Shown piece after piece: positions 46,045 through 54,549 of a stretch of 64,000 nucleotides of DNA. Within the stretch, counting starts at the first letter, position 1. Each line of letters starts with the position of its first letter. The DNA comes from an uncultured Bacteroidales bacterium. GTDB lineage: Bacteria > Bacteroidota > Bacteroidia > Bacteroidales > P3. The DNA is taken from assembly GCA_944321735.1 (NCBI GenBank), contig CALUMK010000010.1, forward strand, positions 1 to 64,000, given 5' to 3'. Under the pieces are notes generated by a model. The model was not told the DNA's origin. It searched no databases and was given only the letters and a program-made list of their open reading frames with translations. The translations under genes were made by a program, and so were the position numbers.

Positions 46045-46082
46045 AAGCTTGGATTAAGAACAAATCATAAAAAGAAAAAGAG

Positions 46083-47810
46083 ATGAAAAAAATTCAAAAT
46101 ATAGCAATCGTAGCAGCCATGGTTCCCGTTGTGCTGTTCTCGTCCTGCTCGAACGATTTCTTTGACAGGACTCCAGAAACGGCCATGGACACGGAAGTCG
46201 TCCTCAGCGACCCCTCCTTGGTTCCGAGCACCGTCGTGGGTACAATGGCCATGATGTATTCGGCTGGCGCATGGGGACGGGATTTGACAGTAGTAGGAGA
46301 TGTCATGACCGACCTTGTCAGCACCATCCGGAGCAACCAAGGTACCATGCGTGATATCGAACAATGGATTATCACCACATCGTCCACCGATGCAGCCAGC
46401 TACTGGGCCGGACCTTACCAGATTGCAGCCAGTGCTGCCCGTACCGTTGAAGCGGCCAAACGTCTGTTGGCGGATTCCGCTTCCTTGAACGAAACGGAAA
46501 TCACCAACTTGAATAGTGCCATTGCAGCCTCTTTGACAATCAAAGTTCTTTGCGAATATACTTTGGCTCAGTTCTTCTGCGTGGATTACAACCTGACGGA
46601 TGTTCCAGGCAACAACCCCACGAAGGTCGGTCTCATTCTGCTCCGCGACAGGGCGTTGAATACGGACGAACCAGCCAATATGTCCTCGCTGGAAGACAGC
46701 TACACCTTCATGGAACAAGAAATTGCAGAAGCCATCGAGCGGTTTGAAGCAGTGGGCGGTACGTTTACTTTGCAGGTAAGCCAAGATACGCGTTTCTATC
46801 CTACGCTGGGTGCTGCCTATATGGTTCAGGCTCGTGTTTACTTAGCACAGCATCAATACCAAGAGGCTTTGACCGCTGTGGAAAACGCGCTTGCCAACTT
46901 GCCAAGCGGTGCCCAGGCAGAACTGATTACAACGGAAGAAGCTCTTGTTGACGCATACGGTGAAACGCCTTCTTCGGAAGACATCTGGTTGCTGAACTAC
47001 ACCACCCAGGACAACCTTTCCGCCAATAGCTTGAATACCTTGTTCGGTTCTTACGGTTTCAGCCCTACCAAATATGCGGTGGATCTGTTCAACGGTACCG
47101 ACATCCGGAGCGCCCTGTACGGTGGCTGGCCCGATGGAGTCCAACCCAGCGAAGAAAGCAGCAGCTGGTGCTTGAAATATCCGGCTGATAACGGCGTCTT
47201 CAATGTACCGGTTCTCCGTGTTCCTGAATTGTACTTGATGAAAGCAGAATGCCAAGCCGCCATGAACGATGTTGCTTCTGCAAGAACAACCTTGATCGAA
47301 AATTTGATTTCCAAGAGGGATACCGTAATTGACATGGACAATTACTCCAACTATGAGGCTTATTCCGACCTTGCTGGAACCGAATGGAAATCCGGATACG
47401 ATAACAATGGGGTTGCTGAAGGCTTCTTGGCCGGACTCTTGAAGGAATACACCCGCGAACTCTTGTGCGAAGGCCAACGTTGGTCCACTCTGCGCAGAAA
47501 CGGGGTATCGCTGAACCGCAACGGTTCTGCTACCAACGAACAGTTCAGAAGCCACTTCCTGCAGTATCCTGTAAGCCGGTTCTCTTTCCCGGTTCCGTTT
47601 GTCGAATTTACGACCCAGCAATGGATCGATGGCCGTCCGATTGACTTGAACGGCAAATTCATCCCCGGTCAGAACGCCAACTGGCAGACCAATGCCTGGG
47701 ACAAGCCGAACGGTCAGGACTACAGCCCGCAAATCGAATTGCCGCAAGACGGTTACGACTACAACAACCGGAATGATCAAGCGGGAACTCCGATGGCAAC
47801 AGCCAAATAA
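46083..47810 (+). CDS. SusD/RagB-family surface lipoprotein
   Basis: A 575-residue lipoprotein with lipobox LFSSC (Cys23), 38 bases after SusC on the same strand. The alpha-helical TPR-like SusD fold is visible in the segments AAYMVQARVYLAQHQYQEALTAVENAL, PVLRVPELYLMKAECQAAMNDVASARTTL and LKEYTRELLCEGQRWSTLRRNG (the usual C-terminal signature ExxGEGxRWxDLxR in altered form). It is the ligand-binding lid of the SusCD complex at the cell surface. Confidence 0.93.
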   Translation: MKKIQNIAIVAAMVPVVLFSSCSNDFFDRTPETAMDTEVVLSDPSLVPSTVVGTMAMMYSAGAWGRDLTVVGDVMTDLVSTIRSNQGTMRDIEQWIITTSSTDAASYWAGPYQIAASAARTVEAAKRLLADSASLNETEITNLNSAIAASLTIKVLCEYTLAQFFCVDYNLTDVPGNNPTKVGLILLRDRALNTDEPANMSSLEDSYTFMEQEIAEAIERFEAVGGTFTLQVSQDTRFYPTLGAAYMVQARVYLAQHQYQEALTAVENALANLPSGAQAELITTEEALVDAYGETPSSEDIWLLNYTTQDNLSANSLNTLFGSYGFSPTKYAVDLFNGTDIRSALYGGWPDGVQPSEESSSWCLKYPADNGVFNVPVLRVPELYLMKAECQAAMNDVASARTTLIENLISKRDTVIDMDNYSNYEAYSDLAGTEWKSGYDNNGVAEGFLAGLLKEYTRELLCEGQRWSTLRRNGVSLNRNGSATNEQFRSHFLQYPVSRFSFPVPFVEFTTQQWIDGRPIDLNGKFIPGQNANWQTNAWDKPNGQDYSPQIELPQDGYDYNNRNDQAGTPMATAK

Positions 47811-47860
47811 AGGAGAATCCTCCTATCAAAGAGGGTGACTAAAACACCTCTTTCTATACG

Positions 47861-47897
47861 AAGCGGCCCTGTTAGAAGTTTTCTAACAGGGCCGCTT
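47861..47897 (+). terminator. hairpin after the SusC/SusD operon
   Basis: A perfect 17-base stem (AAGCGGCCCTGTTAGAA and its complement) with a three-base loop, 50 bases after the SusD stop. It lacks a good T run on the plus strand. Confidence 0.7.
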
Positions 47898-47959
47898 CCG
47901 TTATAATAGGAAGTTTTTGGCCAGCCTCTTTTTTTGTATACCTCATTGAAATATTTTTG

Positions 47960-47967
47960 TAATTTTG
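47960..47967 (+). promoter_or_regulatory. candidate -7 box (TAATTTTG) for the WbpM-like gene
   Basis: An exact TAnnTTTG match 106 bases before the ATG at 48073. A TTTG lies at 47933-47936, 23 bases upstream of the box, slightly farther than typical. Confidence 0.45.
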
Positions 47968-48072
47968 TAAGTTGGTATTTGCATACTGGCATCTGTTCTT
48001 GATTTTCCGGGCTCACCCCCGCACAAACAAGGCGTATGCCAGCATAAATGTTGAGAAAAGCGAGCTCCTAGA

Positions 48073-50001
48073 ATGACACTTTCTTTAGGAACAAAACTGG
48101 CCAAGAAAATCATAAGCGAACCCTATATAAACCGTTGGTTTGTGTTGGCTTTCGACCTCGTTGTGTCCACAATAGGGACATGCGCGTCGTATGCTTTGTG
48201 CCGAAGGCTGTTCCATCAGACATTCCAATCCACCTCCTTTGTAGAAATAGCTCTTTTCAGCTTGTTTTCCAGTGCTATAGGATTCCTGCTTTTCAAAACG
48301 TACAAAAACATCATCCGGCATTCGTCCATGCAATCCATTTGGCGGATTGCTGCCGCACTCATGGTCAAAGTCTTATTTGTCGGCTTGGCCTTGCTCTTGT
48401 ACGGACATATCTCCAATATGGAAATAGGCGTCACTCTGCTGATCGATATCAGTTTCACTTTTTCTTGCCTGGTATTGTCGCGGGTGGTCGTAGTCATTGC
48501 CTATCAATACGCGATCAACAACTCAAATAAGACAAAACAGAATGTCTTGATTTATGGAGCCAATCCAAACGATTTGACTCTTAGCAGCGTATTAAACTTA
48601 AATACCCAATCGAACTATAAAATTGCAGGTTACCTCCGTTTTGGGAAAAGAGCGGACACTTACCCCATCGGCAATCTTCCCGTTTATGTACTCGACCGGG
48701 TAAACAGCATCAAGGCAATCATCGAAAAAGACGACATAGAAGGCATACTTTTCACTCGCCAGTCCGATATATGGAACGAACGGAATCGATTGATTGCTTA
48801 CTGCCTATCCCGGAACTTGAAATTATTCACGGTTCCCCCTATCGGGAAATGGCGCCACTCGATTCCCCAAGTCCGGAAACTGGACATCTCCGATTTGCTT
48901 GGAAGGGAAGAAATACAAATCAATACCTTGCAAATAGCCGAAGACCTCCACGACAAGACCATCGTGGTAACGGGTGCGGCTGGTTCCATCGGCAGCGAAC
49001 TCTGCCGCCAAATCGCATCGTTCCAAGTCCGCAGGCTGGTCTTGTTCGACAATTGCGAGACAGGCATCCATAACCTGCGCCTCGAACTGGAAGAAAAATT
49101 CCCAAAACTGGAATTGGTTCCCATGGTCGGCGATGTGCGCTTCAAAGAACGCCTCACCCACCTCTTTGAAACCTACCACCCCCAGATTGTATTCCATGCC
49201 GCGGCATACAAGCACGTTCCTTTAATGGAAAGCAATCCCAACGAAGCCTTTATGGTCAATGTGGTCGGAACCCGGAACATTGCCCACATGGCATTGAAAT
49301 ACCAAGCCGAAAAATTCGTCATGATTTCTACCGACAAGGCTGTGAATCCGACCAATGTCATGGGGGCTTCCAAACGTCTGGCGGAAATCTATGTACAAAG
49401 CCTGAACTACGCCATCAAAGCCGGCAGGGTCGCAGGCAAAACCCAGTACATAACCACCCGTTTCGGCAATGTATTAGGCAGCCAAGGTTCGGTCATCCCT
49501 CTCTTCGAATCGCAGATTTCCAAAGGCGGCCCGGTCACGGTTACCCATCCGGAAATCACACGCTACTTCATGACAATCCGAGAAGCCTGCCTTTTGGTCT
49601 TGGAAGCATCCAATATAGGACATGGAGGCGATATCCTGGTATTCGACATGGGCACGCCTATCAAGATAGCAGACCTTGCCAAGAAGATGATTCTCCTTTC
49701 CGGATATAATCTGGACACCATCAAAATAGAATATACCGGCCTCCGCCCAGGAGAAAAACTATACGAAGAGGTATTGAGTTCCATAGAACATACACACCCA
49801 ACCTCGAACAAGAAAATCCGGATTGCAGATGCCAGGGTCTATGACTTCGAGGATTTGCTGCCCGATTACGATCAATTGGAGGCATTGGCCCGCAACTGCA
49901 AGACAGAAGATGCTGTAAAGAAAGCCAAGGAAATCGTCCCTGAGTTCATCAGCAATAATTCCGAATTTGCAAAATTGGATCGAAAAACCGTAGCTGCATA
50001 A
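48073..50001 (+). CDS. membrane nucleoside-sugar 4,6-dehydratase (WbpM/FlaA1-like)
   Basis: A 642-residue enzyme for surface polysaccharide precursor synthesis. Four transmembrane segments lie in the first 150 residues, followed by a CoA-binding-like Rossmann domain (VLIYGANPNDL) and a C-terminal short-chain dehydratase domain with NAD(P)-binding VTGAAGSIGSELCRQ (from about 299) and the catalytic-region STDKAVNPTNVMGASKR (from about 419). Family enzymes convert UDP-GlcNAc to the 4-keto-6-deoxy sugar. A single gene, convergent with yraN. Confidence 0.9.
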   Translation: MTLSLGTKLAKKIISEPYINRWFVLAFDLVVSTIGTCASYALCRRLFHQTFQSTSFVEIALFSLFSSAIGFLLFKTYKNIIRHSSMQSIWRIAAALMVKVLFVGLALLLYGHISNMEIGVTLLIDISFTFSCLVLSRVVVVIAYQYAINNSNKTKQNVLIYGANPNDLTLSSVLNLNTQSNYKIAGYLRFGKRADTYPIGNLPVYVLDRVNSIKAIIEKDDIEGILFTRQSDIWNERNRLIAYCLSRNLKLFTVPPIGKWRHSIPQVRKLDISDLLGREEIQINTLQIAEDLHDKTIVVTGAAGSIGSELCRQIASFQVRRLVLFDNCETGIHNLRLELEEKFPKLELVPMVGDVRFKERLTHLFETYHPQIVFHAAAYKHVPLMESNPNEAFMVNVVGTRNIAHMALKYQAEKFVMISTDKAVNPTNVMGASKRLAEIYVQSLNYAIKAGRVAGKTQYITTRFGNVLGSQGSVIPLFESQISKGGPVTVTHPEITRYFMTIREACLLVLEASNIGHGGDILVFDMGTPIKIADLAKKMILLSGYNLDTIKIEYTGLRPGEKLYEEVLSSIEHTHPTSNKKIRIADARVYDFEDLLPDYDQLEALARNCKTEDAVKKAKEIVPEFISNNSEFAKLDRKTVAA

Positions 50002-50010
50002 GCATAATAC

Positions 50011-50400
50011 CTATCCACCAAAAGGAGCAAATGCATTCTCTATATGCTCCACGACCCGATAGAAGATTTGCCGGCCTTGACGCCGGCATTCCACCCAAAT
50101 GATATCAAAGCGGATATCCATGGTCAATGCATGCTGACGCACATATCGGGAAGCGGCGGAATACAAAAACATCTGCTTCCGCCAATCCACGGCACAGGGT
50201 GCGGCCAACAAAGCATTGGACGCCCTGGTCTTGACCTCTACAAAAACCAGAATTCCCTCCTTTTCGACAATCAAATCGATTTCCCGATGCCGAGAGCGAT
50301 AATTGGCTTCTAAGACCCGATACCCCAACGACTGCAAGTAAGCTGCAGCCCATCGTTCGCCGCCTTTGCCTGCGTTCCTGTATGCCAGCGAATATCCCAT
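50011..50400 (-). CDS. YraN/UPF0102-family putative endonuclease
   Basis: A 129-residue protein of the UPF0102 family, a restriction-endonuclease-like fold. The motif is GKGGERWAAAYLQSLGYRVLEANYRSRHREIDLIVEKEGILVFVEVKTR, containing the E-x-D and E-V-K residues of the family. Role unproven; such proteins are linked to DNA processing or recombination. It converges on the dehydratase with nine bases between stops. A 193-bp inverted-repeat element lies just upstream of its start. Confidence 0.9.
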   Translation of the reverse strand: MGYSLAYRNAGKGGERWAAAYLQSLGYRVLEANYRSRHREIDLIVEKEGILVFVEVKTRASNALLAAPCAVDWRKQMFLYSAASRYVRQHALTMDIRFDIIWVECRRQGRQIFYRVVEHIENAFAPFGG

Positions 50401-50416
50401 ATATAGCCGTATTTAA

Positions 50417-50609
50417 CCCAAATCGGTCATTAGACACGCCGGGGCTGTTTTCGGTTAGGAAAATGAGGCTTTCGGGCATCTTGCCCGCTTCTGTCCGCAT
50501 CCTGTTTCTCGCTACGCCTCGACGTAGCCCGCTACGCCTTCGGCTAGGCGAGAAGCATGCTGCCTGACACAAGCGGGCAATCTCCCCAAAGTCTAATGAC
50601 CGATTTGGG
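50417..50609 (+). mobile_element. 193-bp inverted-repeat element (MITE-like), copy 4
   Basis: Same orientation as copy 1. Perfect 19-base termini and an exact 5-bp duplication, TTTAA, at 50412-50416 and 50610-50614. Its left end is 17 bases upstream of the yraN start codon, so it may displace or supply that gene's promoter. Confidence 0.92.
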
Positions 50610-50763
50610 TTTAATTCCATCATATACGAATTACTGTCCGACCCGAAACCGGAACAGAGTCCGCCCTTTATATATTAGTCGCTATTTCCTGCTTTTAACG
50701 AACTTTCTTGAAGAAAAAAAACAAAAGCCCAATGCCTAGGATATCGCATCTTCGTTTTTTTTG

Positions 50764-50771
50764 TAATTTCG
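50764..50771 (+). promoter_or_regulatory. candidate -7 box (TAATTTCG) for the ROK gene
   Basis: TAATTTCGCCGG, 42 bases before the ATG at 50813, with TTTTTTTTG directly before it. Confidence 0.35.
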
Positions 50772-50812
50772 CCGGCTTCAAAAAGCATCTTGTTTCATTA
50801 AAAAAGAGGAAA

Positions 50813-51736
50813 ATGCGCTGCGGTGTGGACATAGGAGGCACCAACACCATGATTGGTTTGGTGGACGAAAACGGAAGGATTGCAGATTACGACTGCATCA
50901 AAACGGGCAAATACGAAATGGCTTTCGATTTGGTTGTAACGATTGCCTATTCCATATTGAGAATGGCAAAAGTAAACCAAGTAAAAATAGAAAGCATAGG
51001 CGTAGGATGCCCCAACATCAACCCAGAAACCGGCATCATAGAAAAAGCCGCCAATTTGAAATTCAAAAGCCCGGTATCCCTATTGGACGAGTTCAGGCGC
51101 TATTTCCCGGAAACCCCTCTCTTTTTTGAAAACGATGCCCGCGCTGCCGCCTTGGGCGAAGCCGTGTACGGATCAGCCAAGGGACTGAAAAATTTCCTGG
51201 AAATCACATTGGGCACAGGCTTAGGATGCGGTATCATGGCCGAAGGGAACCTGTTGGCAGGAAACCGAGGCATGGCCGGAGAAGTAGGGCATTCCATCAT
51301 CGTTCCTGAGGGCCGGGAGTGCGGCTGCGGACGTCGAGGTTGCCTGGAGCAATACGTAGTAGCCAATGGAATATACCGCACCTACACGGAACTCTGCCAA
51401 CAGTTAAACCAGCCGCCCAAAGCCGCAGACTACCGCAGCCTTGCCATTCTGGCCAAAGCCGGAGACTCTATCGCCATCGATACTTACCAGAAAACAGGGA
51501 AAATCCTCGGTCTCGCTTTGGCCAACATGGCCTGCTGCTATGCTCCATCGCATATCTTCATCTTCGGAGGCGTAGCCCAGGCGGGAGATGTCCTGATGGA
51601 ACCCACCCGGGAATCCTTCGAAAAGAACCTTCTCTTCTGCTACAAGGATCACATCAAGCTGGAATTTTCCGGATTGATGGCCAGCAGCAAAAATGCAGGA
51701 ATCCTTGGCGCGGCAGCCCTCGCCGACAGAGCATAG
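50813..51736 (+). CDS. ROK-family sugar kinase (glucokinase-like)
   Basis: A 307-residue kinase. Phosphate-binding VDIGGTNTMIGLVDENG near the N-terminus, catalytic region FENDARAAALGEAVYG, second ATP segment TLGTGLGCGIM, and the ROK zinc motif GRECGCGRRGCLEQYV. It would phosphorylate glucose or an N-acetylated hexose in the cytosol. The ATG at 50813 is chosen because it is preceded by a good ribosome-binding site (AAGAGGA) and starts MRCGVDIGGTN; the frame is open further upstream. No helix-turn-helix domain, so it is an enzyme rather than a repressor. Confidence 0.92.
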   Translation: MRCGVDIGGTNTMIGLVDENGRIADYDCIKTGKYEMAFDLVVTIAYSILRMAKVNQVKIESIGVGCPNINPETGIIEKAANLKFKSPVSLLDEFRRYFPETPLFFENDARAAALGEAVYGSAKGLKNFLEITLGTGLGCGIMAEGNLLAGNRGMAGEVGHSIIVPEGRECGCGRRGCLEQYVVANGIYRTYTELCQQLNQPPKAADYRSLAILAKAGDSIAIDTYQKTGKILGLALANMACCYAPSHIFIFGGVAQAGDVLMEPTRESFEKNLLFCYKDHIKLEFSGLMASSKNAGILGAAALADRA

Positions 51737-51744
51737 CCAGGCAT

Positions 51745-52668
51745 CTAATCCCGGATAGAAAAACCGGTACGGCCGATTTCGCGTCCATCCATATACACCA
51801 CCACCGCATATTGCCCAGCCATGGCATGGTTATCGTCTGTCAAACGATCCCAATGCATACGGACATCTTGCGCTTGGTTGGTGTAATCGATATCTTTCCT
51901 AAGGGTGTATTGCAAAGTATCCCCATCTACAAGGAAAGAGCAACTGTCATCGGTGCTCATAGACATCACCGCTCCGTCAGGACGGGATATCCGGGCATAT
52001 ACGGTCTTGAGACCAGCTTCCACAATCTTATTCTCGCTCAAGGTAAAGGACAGGTTTATCCTCGTCACCCGGCGAGCCCGATCCGTAGGGACTTCTTTCC
52101 CATCGGCTCTCACCCTGACTGTCATAGCCGTCAAATCGTAGGCCTTGAACTCCGAAGCCAAGGTTATTTTCTCGTCCAATTCGGTCTTCAACTGCGTGTT
52201 TTCCTGCCGAGCCCGATTCATCTCTTCCTTGATTTGCGTATTCTCCTCCGCCAAGACCCTGTTCGCCGTTACCAACGAATCGATACGAACCACGTAATCC
52301 TGCGTGATATTCCGAAGCAGCTCCAGCTTCCGTTTGATCTTGTTATAATCGGCCTGACGGGCTATCAACCGTTCTATCTCCTGCTTATTGGCCATAATAA
52401 GACTATCCTTGTCGGACATCTGCCCTATCAAATCCTGGTTTTCCATCCTGATATCGTTGTAGTCTTCCATCAGCTTGTCCAATTCGCCTTTCAACTGAAC
52501 GCCTTGCGCAAAACTTTCGTTTCGCTCGGAAGCCACCTTCTGGTTGTGGAAAATCAAAAATGCCAACGCTATCACCAATATAACGATGACCACATACAAA
52601 ATCTTGATTTTACGATCCGAACGAGGAGCCTTCCCCGTCTGAACCTGTGCATTGTTTGACGATTCCAT
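51745..52668 (-). CDS. membrane-anchored coiled-coil protein of unknown function
   Basis: A 307-residue protein with a single transmembrane helix at about 24-40 (ILYVVIVILVIALAFLIF), then a long coiled coil (about 45-170, Glu/Lys/Gln-rich with heptads such as LKGELDKLMEDYNDIRMENQDLIGQM), then a C-terminal beta-rich domain (about 175-307, RRVTRINLSFTLSENKIVEAGLKTVYARISRPDG). A periplasmic C-terminus is expected. I recall similar proteins in other Bacteroidales but know no function. It is convergent with the ROK gene (eight bases between stops) and divergent from comF. Confidence 0.78.
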   Translation of the reverse strand: MESSNNAQVQTGKAPRSDRKIKILYVVIVILVIALAFLIFHNQKVASERNESFAQGVQLKGELDKLMEDYNDIRMENQDLIGQMSDKDSLIMANKQEIERLIARQADYNKIKRKLELLRNITQDYVVRIDSLVTANRVLAEENTQIKEEMNRARQENTQLKTELDEKITLASEFKAYDLTAMTVRVRADGKEVPTDRARRVTRINLSFTLSENKIVEAGLKTVYARISRPDGAVMSMSTDDSCSFLVDGDTLQYTLRKDIDYTNQAQDVRMHWDRLTDDNHAMAGQYAVVVYMDGREIGRTGFSIRD

Positions 52669-52876
52669 ACTATCTCTGTTTTGGTTGTTTTTACTCTACA
52701 CACCCTGATGCCGGACTTTTCCGGAAAGCAAGGAGACAACACCCGTCCCAACAGCATCTTCCCCCTGCGAACCCAGCAAGCCCGTATTCCTACCTCTTTC
52801 AATAATAAATTCGTAAAAACTCAAGCAGTCGAACAGCTTTTAAGACTTTTTAACATTAGATAAGGCAAAGATAACG

Positions 52877-52884
52877 TATTTTTG
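52877..52884 (+). promoter_or_regulatory. candidate -7 box (TATTTTTG) overlapping the comF start region
   Basis: TATTTTTG ends only six bases before the comF ATG at 52890. If used, the mRNA would be almost or fully leaderless. Confidence 0.45.
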
Positions 52885-52889
52885 CCAAA

Positions 52890-53609
52890 ATGCAAACCAT
52901 GGAGCATAAAGCAAGCCTGTGGAGGGACTGCCTCCATTTTTTCTATCCGGATTGCTGCCTATGCTGCGGACAGCGGCTAATCGGGACAGAAAAGATTCTC
53001 TGCGCCGACTGCCTGGGACGATTGACCTATACCGGATATGAAAACCATGAAAGGAATCCTCTGAACATGCGCATGAAAACAAAAATACCAATCCGGGGAG
53101 CCAGCGCATTGCTGCATTTCAATAAAGAAGGAGTCATCCAGAAACTCTTGCATGTGCTCAAATACCAAAAGCAATCCGAGGTCGGTCTCTTCCTTGGACG
53201 GTTGGCCGGACTACGGCTCATCGGCCAAACTCCTTTTTGCGAGGCCGATTTTCTCGTACCAGTTCCCATACACCCGAAGAAACTCCGGAAACGGGGTTAC
53301 AACCAAAGCATGCTCATTGCCCAAGGCATGAATGAAATCCTGCGAAAAGAGATAAGCGGCGACCTGTTAATAAAGCAGGAAAGAACCCAAAGCCAGACAA
53401 AAAAAAGCCGGGAAGCCCGCTGGGCCAATATACAAGGAAGCTTTTGCCTGAATCCGGAATTTCTCCACGAACAACGTTTCCACCAGCAGCATTTCTTGCT
53501 CATAGACGATGTGGTGACAACCGGTGCCACCTCCGCAAGCTGCTGCCAGGAACTGCTCAAGATTCCCGGAAGCCAAGTGTCCTTTTTCGCCATAGCCCAT
53601 CCCGAATAA
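52890..53609 (+). CDS. comF: ComF-family phosphoribosyltransferase-like protein
   Basis: A 239-residue ComF-family protein, linked in other bacteria to DNA uptake or recombination. N-terminal zinc finger of four cysteine pairs (CCLCCGQRL, then ILCADCLGRL), the domain VPVPIHPKKLRKRGYNQSMLIAQGM, and the PRPP-binding loop FLLIDDVVTTGATSASC near the C-terminus. A second possible start is the ATG at 52899. It is followed by the cyclophilin after 180 bases with its own candidate promoter. Confidence 0.9.
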   Translation: MQTMEHKASLWRDCLHFFYPDCCLCCGQRLIGTEKILCADCLGRLTYTGYENHERNPLNMRMKTKIPIRGASALLHFNKEGVIQKLLHVLKYQKQSEVGLFLGRLAGLRLIGQTPFCEADFLVPVPIHPKKLRKRGYNQSMLIAQGMNEILRKEISGDLLIKQERTQSQTKKSREARWANIQGSFCLNPEFLHEQRFHQQHFLLIDDVVTTGATSASCCQELLKIPGSQVSFFAIAHPE

Positions 53610-53661
53610 AACACCTGCGCTTTCCAAAATGGATTTTTACCGCAGATTAAGCAAATTGAAC

Positions 53662-53669
53662 TATTTTTG
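53662..53669 (+). promoter_or_regulatory. candidate -7 box (TATTTTTG) for the cyclophilin gene
   Basis: An exact TAnnTTTG match about 120 bases before the start codon. No clear TTTG at -33. Confidence 0.45.
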
Positions 53670-53791
53670 TAGGTTCTATCTTTCCGATACCAGACCGACC
53701 GCTATCGGCAGATAGGAAAAAGGAACGGATTGCCAAACCTAAGACACACGAATCGGCAACCGGAACCCGGAAACATAAAACGAATAAATAG

Positions 53792-54478
53792 ATGAACATG
53801 ATTGGAAAAGGCTTGGCCTTGGTTGCCAGCCTCCTCACACTAAATTTCGTAACACCTATGCAAGCGCAAACCACCCAAGACGCAACAGAGAAAGAGCAAT
53901 TGGTCGTCATCCACACCTCCTACGGGGACATGACCGTCAAATTATACAACGAAACCCCGCAGCACCGCGATAATTTCATCAAGCTTGTCAAGGAAAAACA
54001 ATATGACAGCACACTTTTCCACCGGGTTATCAAAGGATTCATGATTCAAGGGGGCGATCCCGGCTCCAAACATGCCAAACCGGGACAGATGTTGGGCGGC
54101 GGAGACCTGGGATATACCATCCCGGCCGAATTCGTACCCAATCTGATTCATAAAAAGGGCGCTTTGGCCGCAGCCCGGACCGGAGACCAGATAAACCCGC
54201 AGAAACGCTCCTCTTCCTGCCAGTTCTACATCGTGCAAGGCAAAACATGGACACCGCAGGAGCTCCAGATGATTTCCATGCAATACGGTATCCAGTTCAC
54301 ACCCGAGCAAATCGAAGTTTACACCTCTTTAGGCGGCACGCCATTCTTGGATATGCAATATACCGTTTTCGGTGAAGTGGTTGAAGGATTGGATGTCATC
54401 GACAAGATTGCCAGCCAGCCGACCCAACCCGGAGACCGTCCGGTGGAAGACATCCGGATGACCATGACGCTCGAATAG
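53792..54478 (+). CDS. periplasmic cyclophilin-type peptidyl-prolyl isomerase
   Basis: A 228-residue isomerase that speeds proline isomerisation during folding of secreted proteins. The signal peptide ends TPMQA, with Gln26 next. The cyclophilin core includes YDSTLFHRVIKGFMIQGGDPGSK (catalytic Arg in FHRV, the FMIQGGD segment), AAARTGDQINPQKRSSSCQFYIVQG, and QYTVFGEVVEGLDVIDKIA. An approximately 25-residue insertion (KTWTPQELQMISMQYGIQFTPEQ) before the last strands is common in Bacteroidales members. A second start at Met3 is possible. Confidence 0.93.
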   Translation: MNMIGKGLALVASLLTLNFVTPMQAQTTQDATEKEQLVVIHTSYGDMTVKLYNETPQHRDNFIKLVKEKQYDSTLFHRVIKGFMIQGGDPGSKHAKPGQMLGGGDLGYTIPAEFVPNLIHKKGALAAARTGDQINPQKRSSSCQFYIVQGKTWTPQELQMISMQYGIQFTPEQIEVYTSLGGTPFLDMQYTVFGEVVEGLDVIDKIASQPTQPGDRPVEDIRMTMTLE

Positions 54479-54549
54479 GATTCCTCGCGGAACCGAACTG
54501 AAAAACGAAACACCAATCTGGGCCTCAAGATGCCCTAAAGAATAAAGAA

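Noticed and set aside
5141-50609. The 193-bp repeats as a CRISPR array or integron attC sites
   Set aside because: The copies are single, far apart, lack spacers of regular size, and have transposon-like ends with target duplications.
50105-50623. A 172-codon minus-strand frame overlapping yraN and the fourth element
   Set aside because: It is the shadow of yraN fused to the translated repeat.
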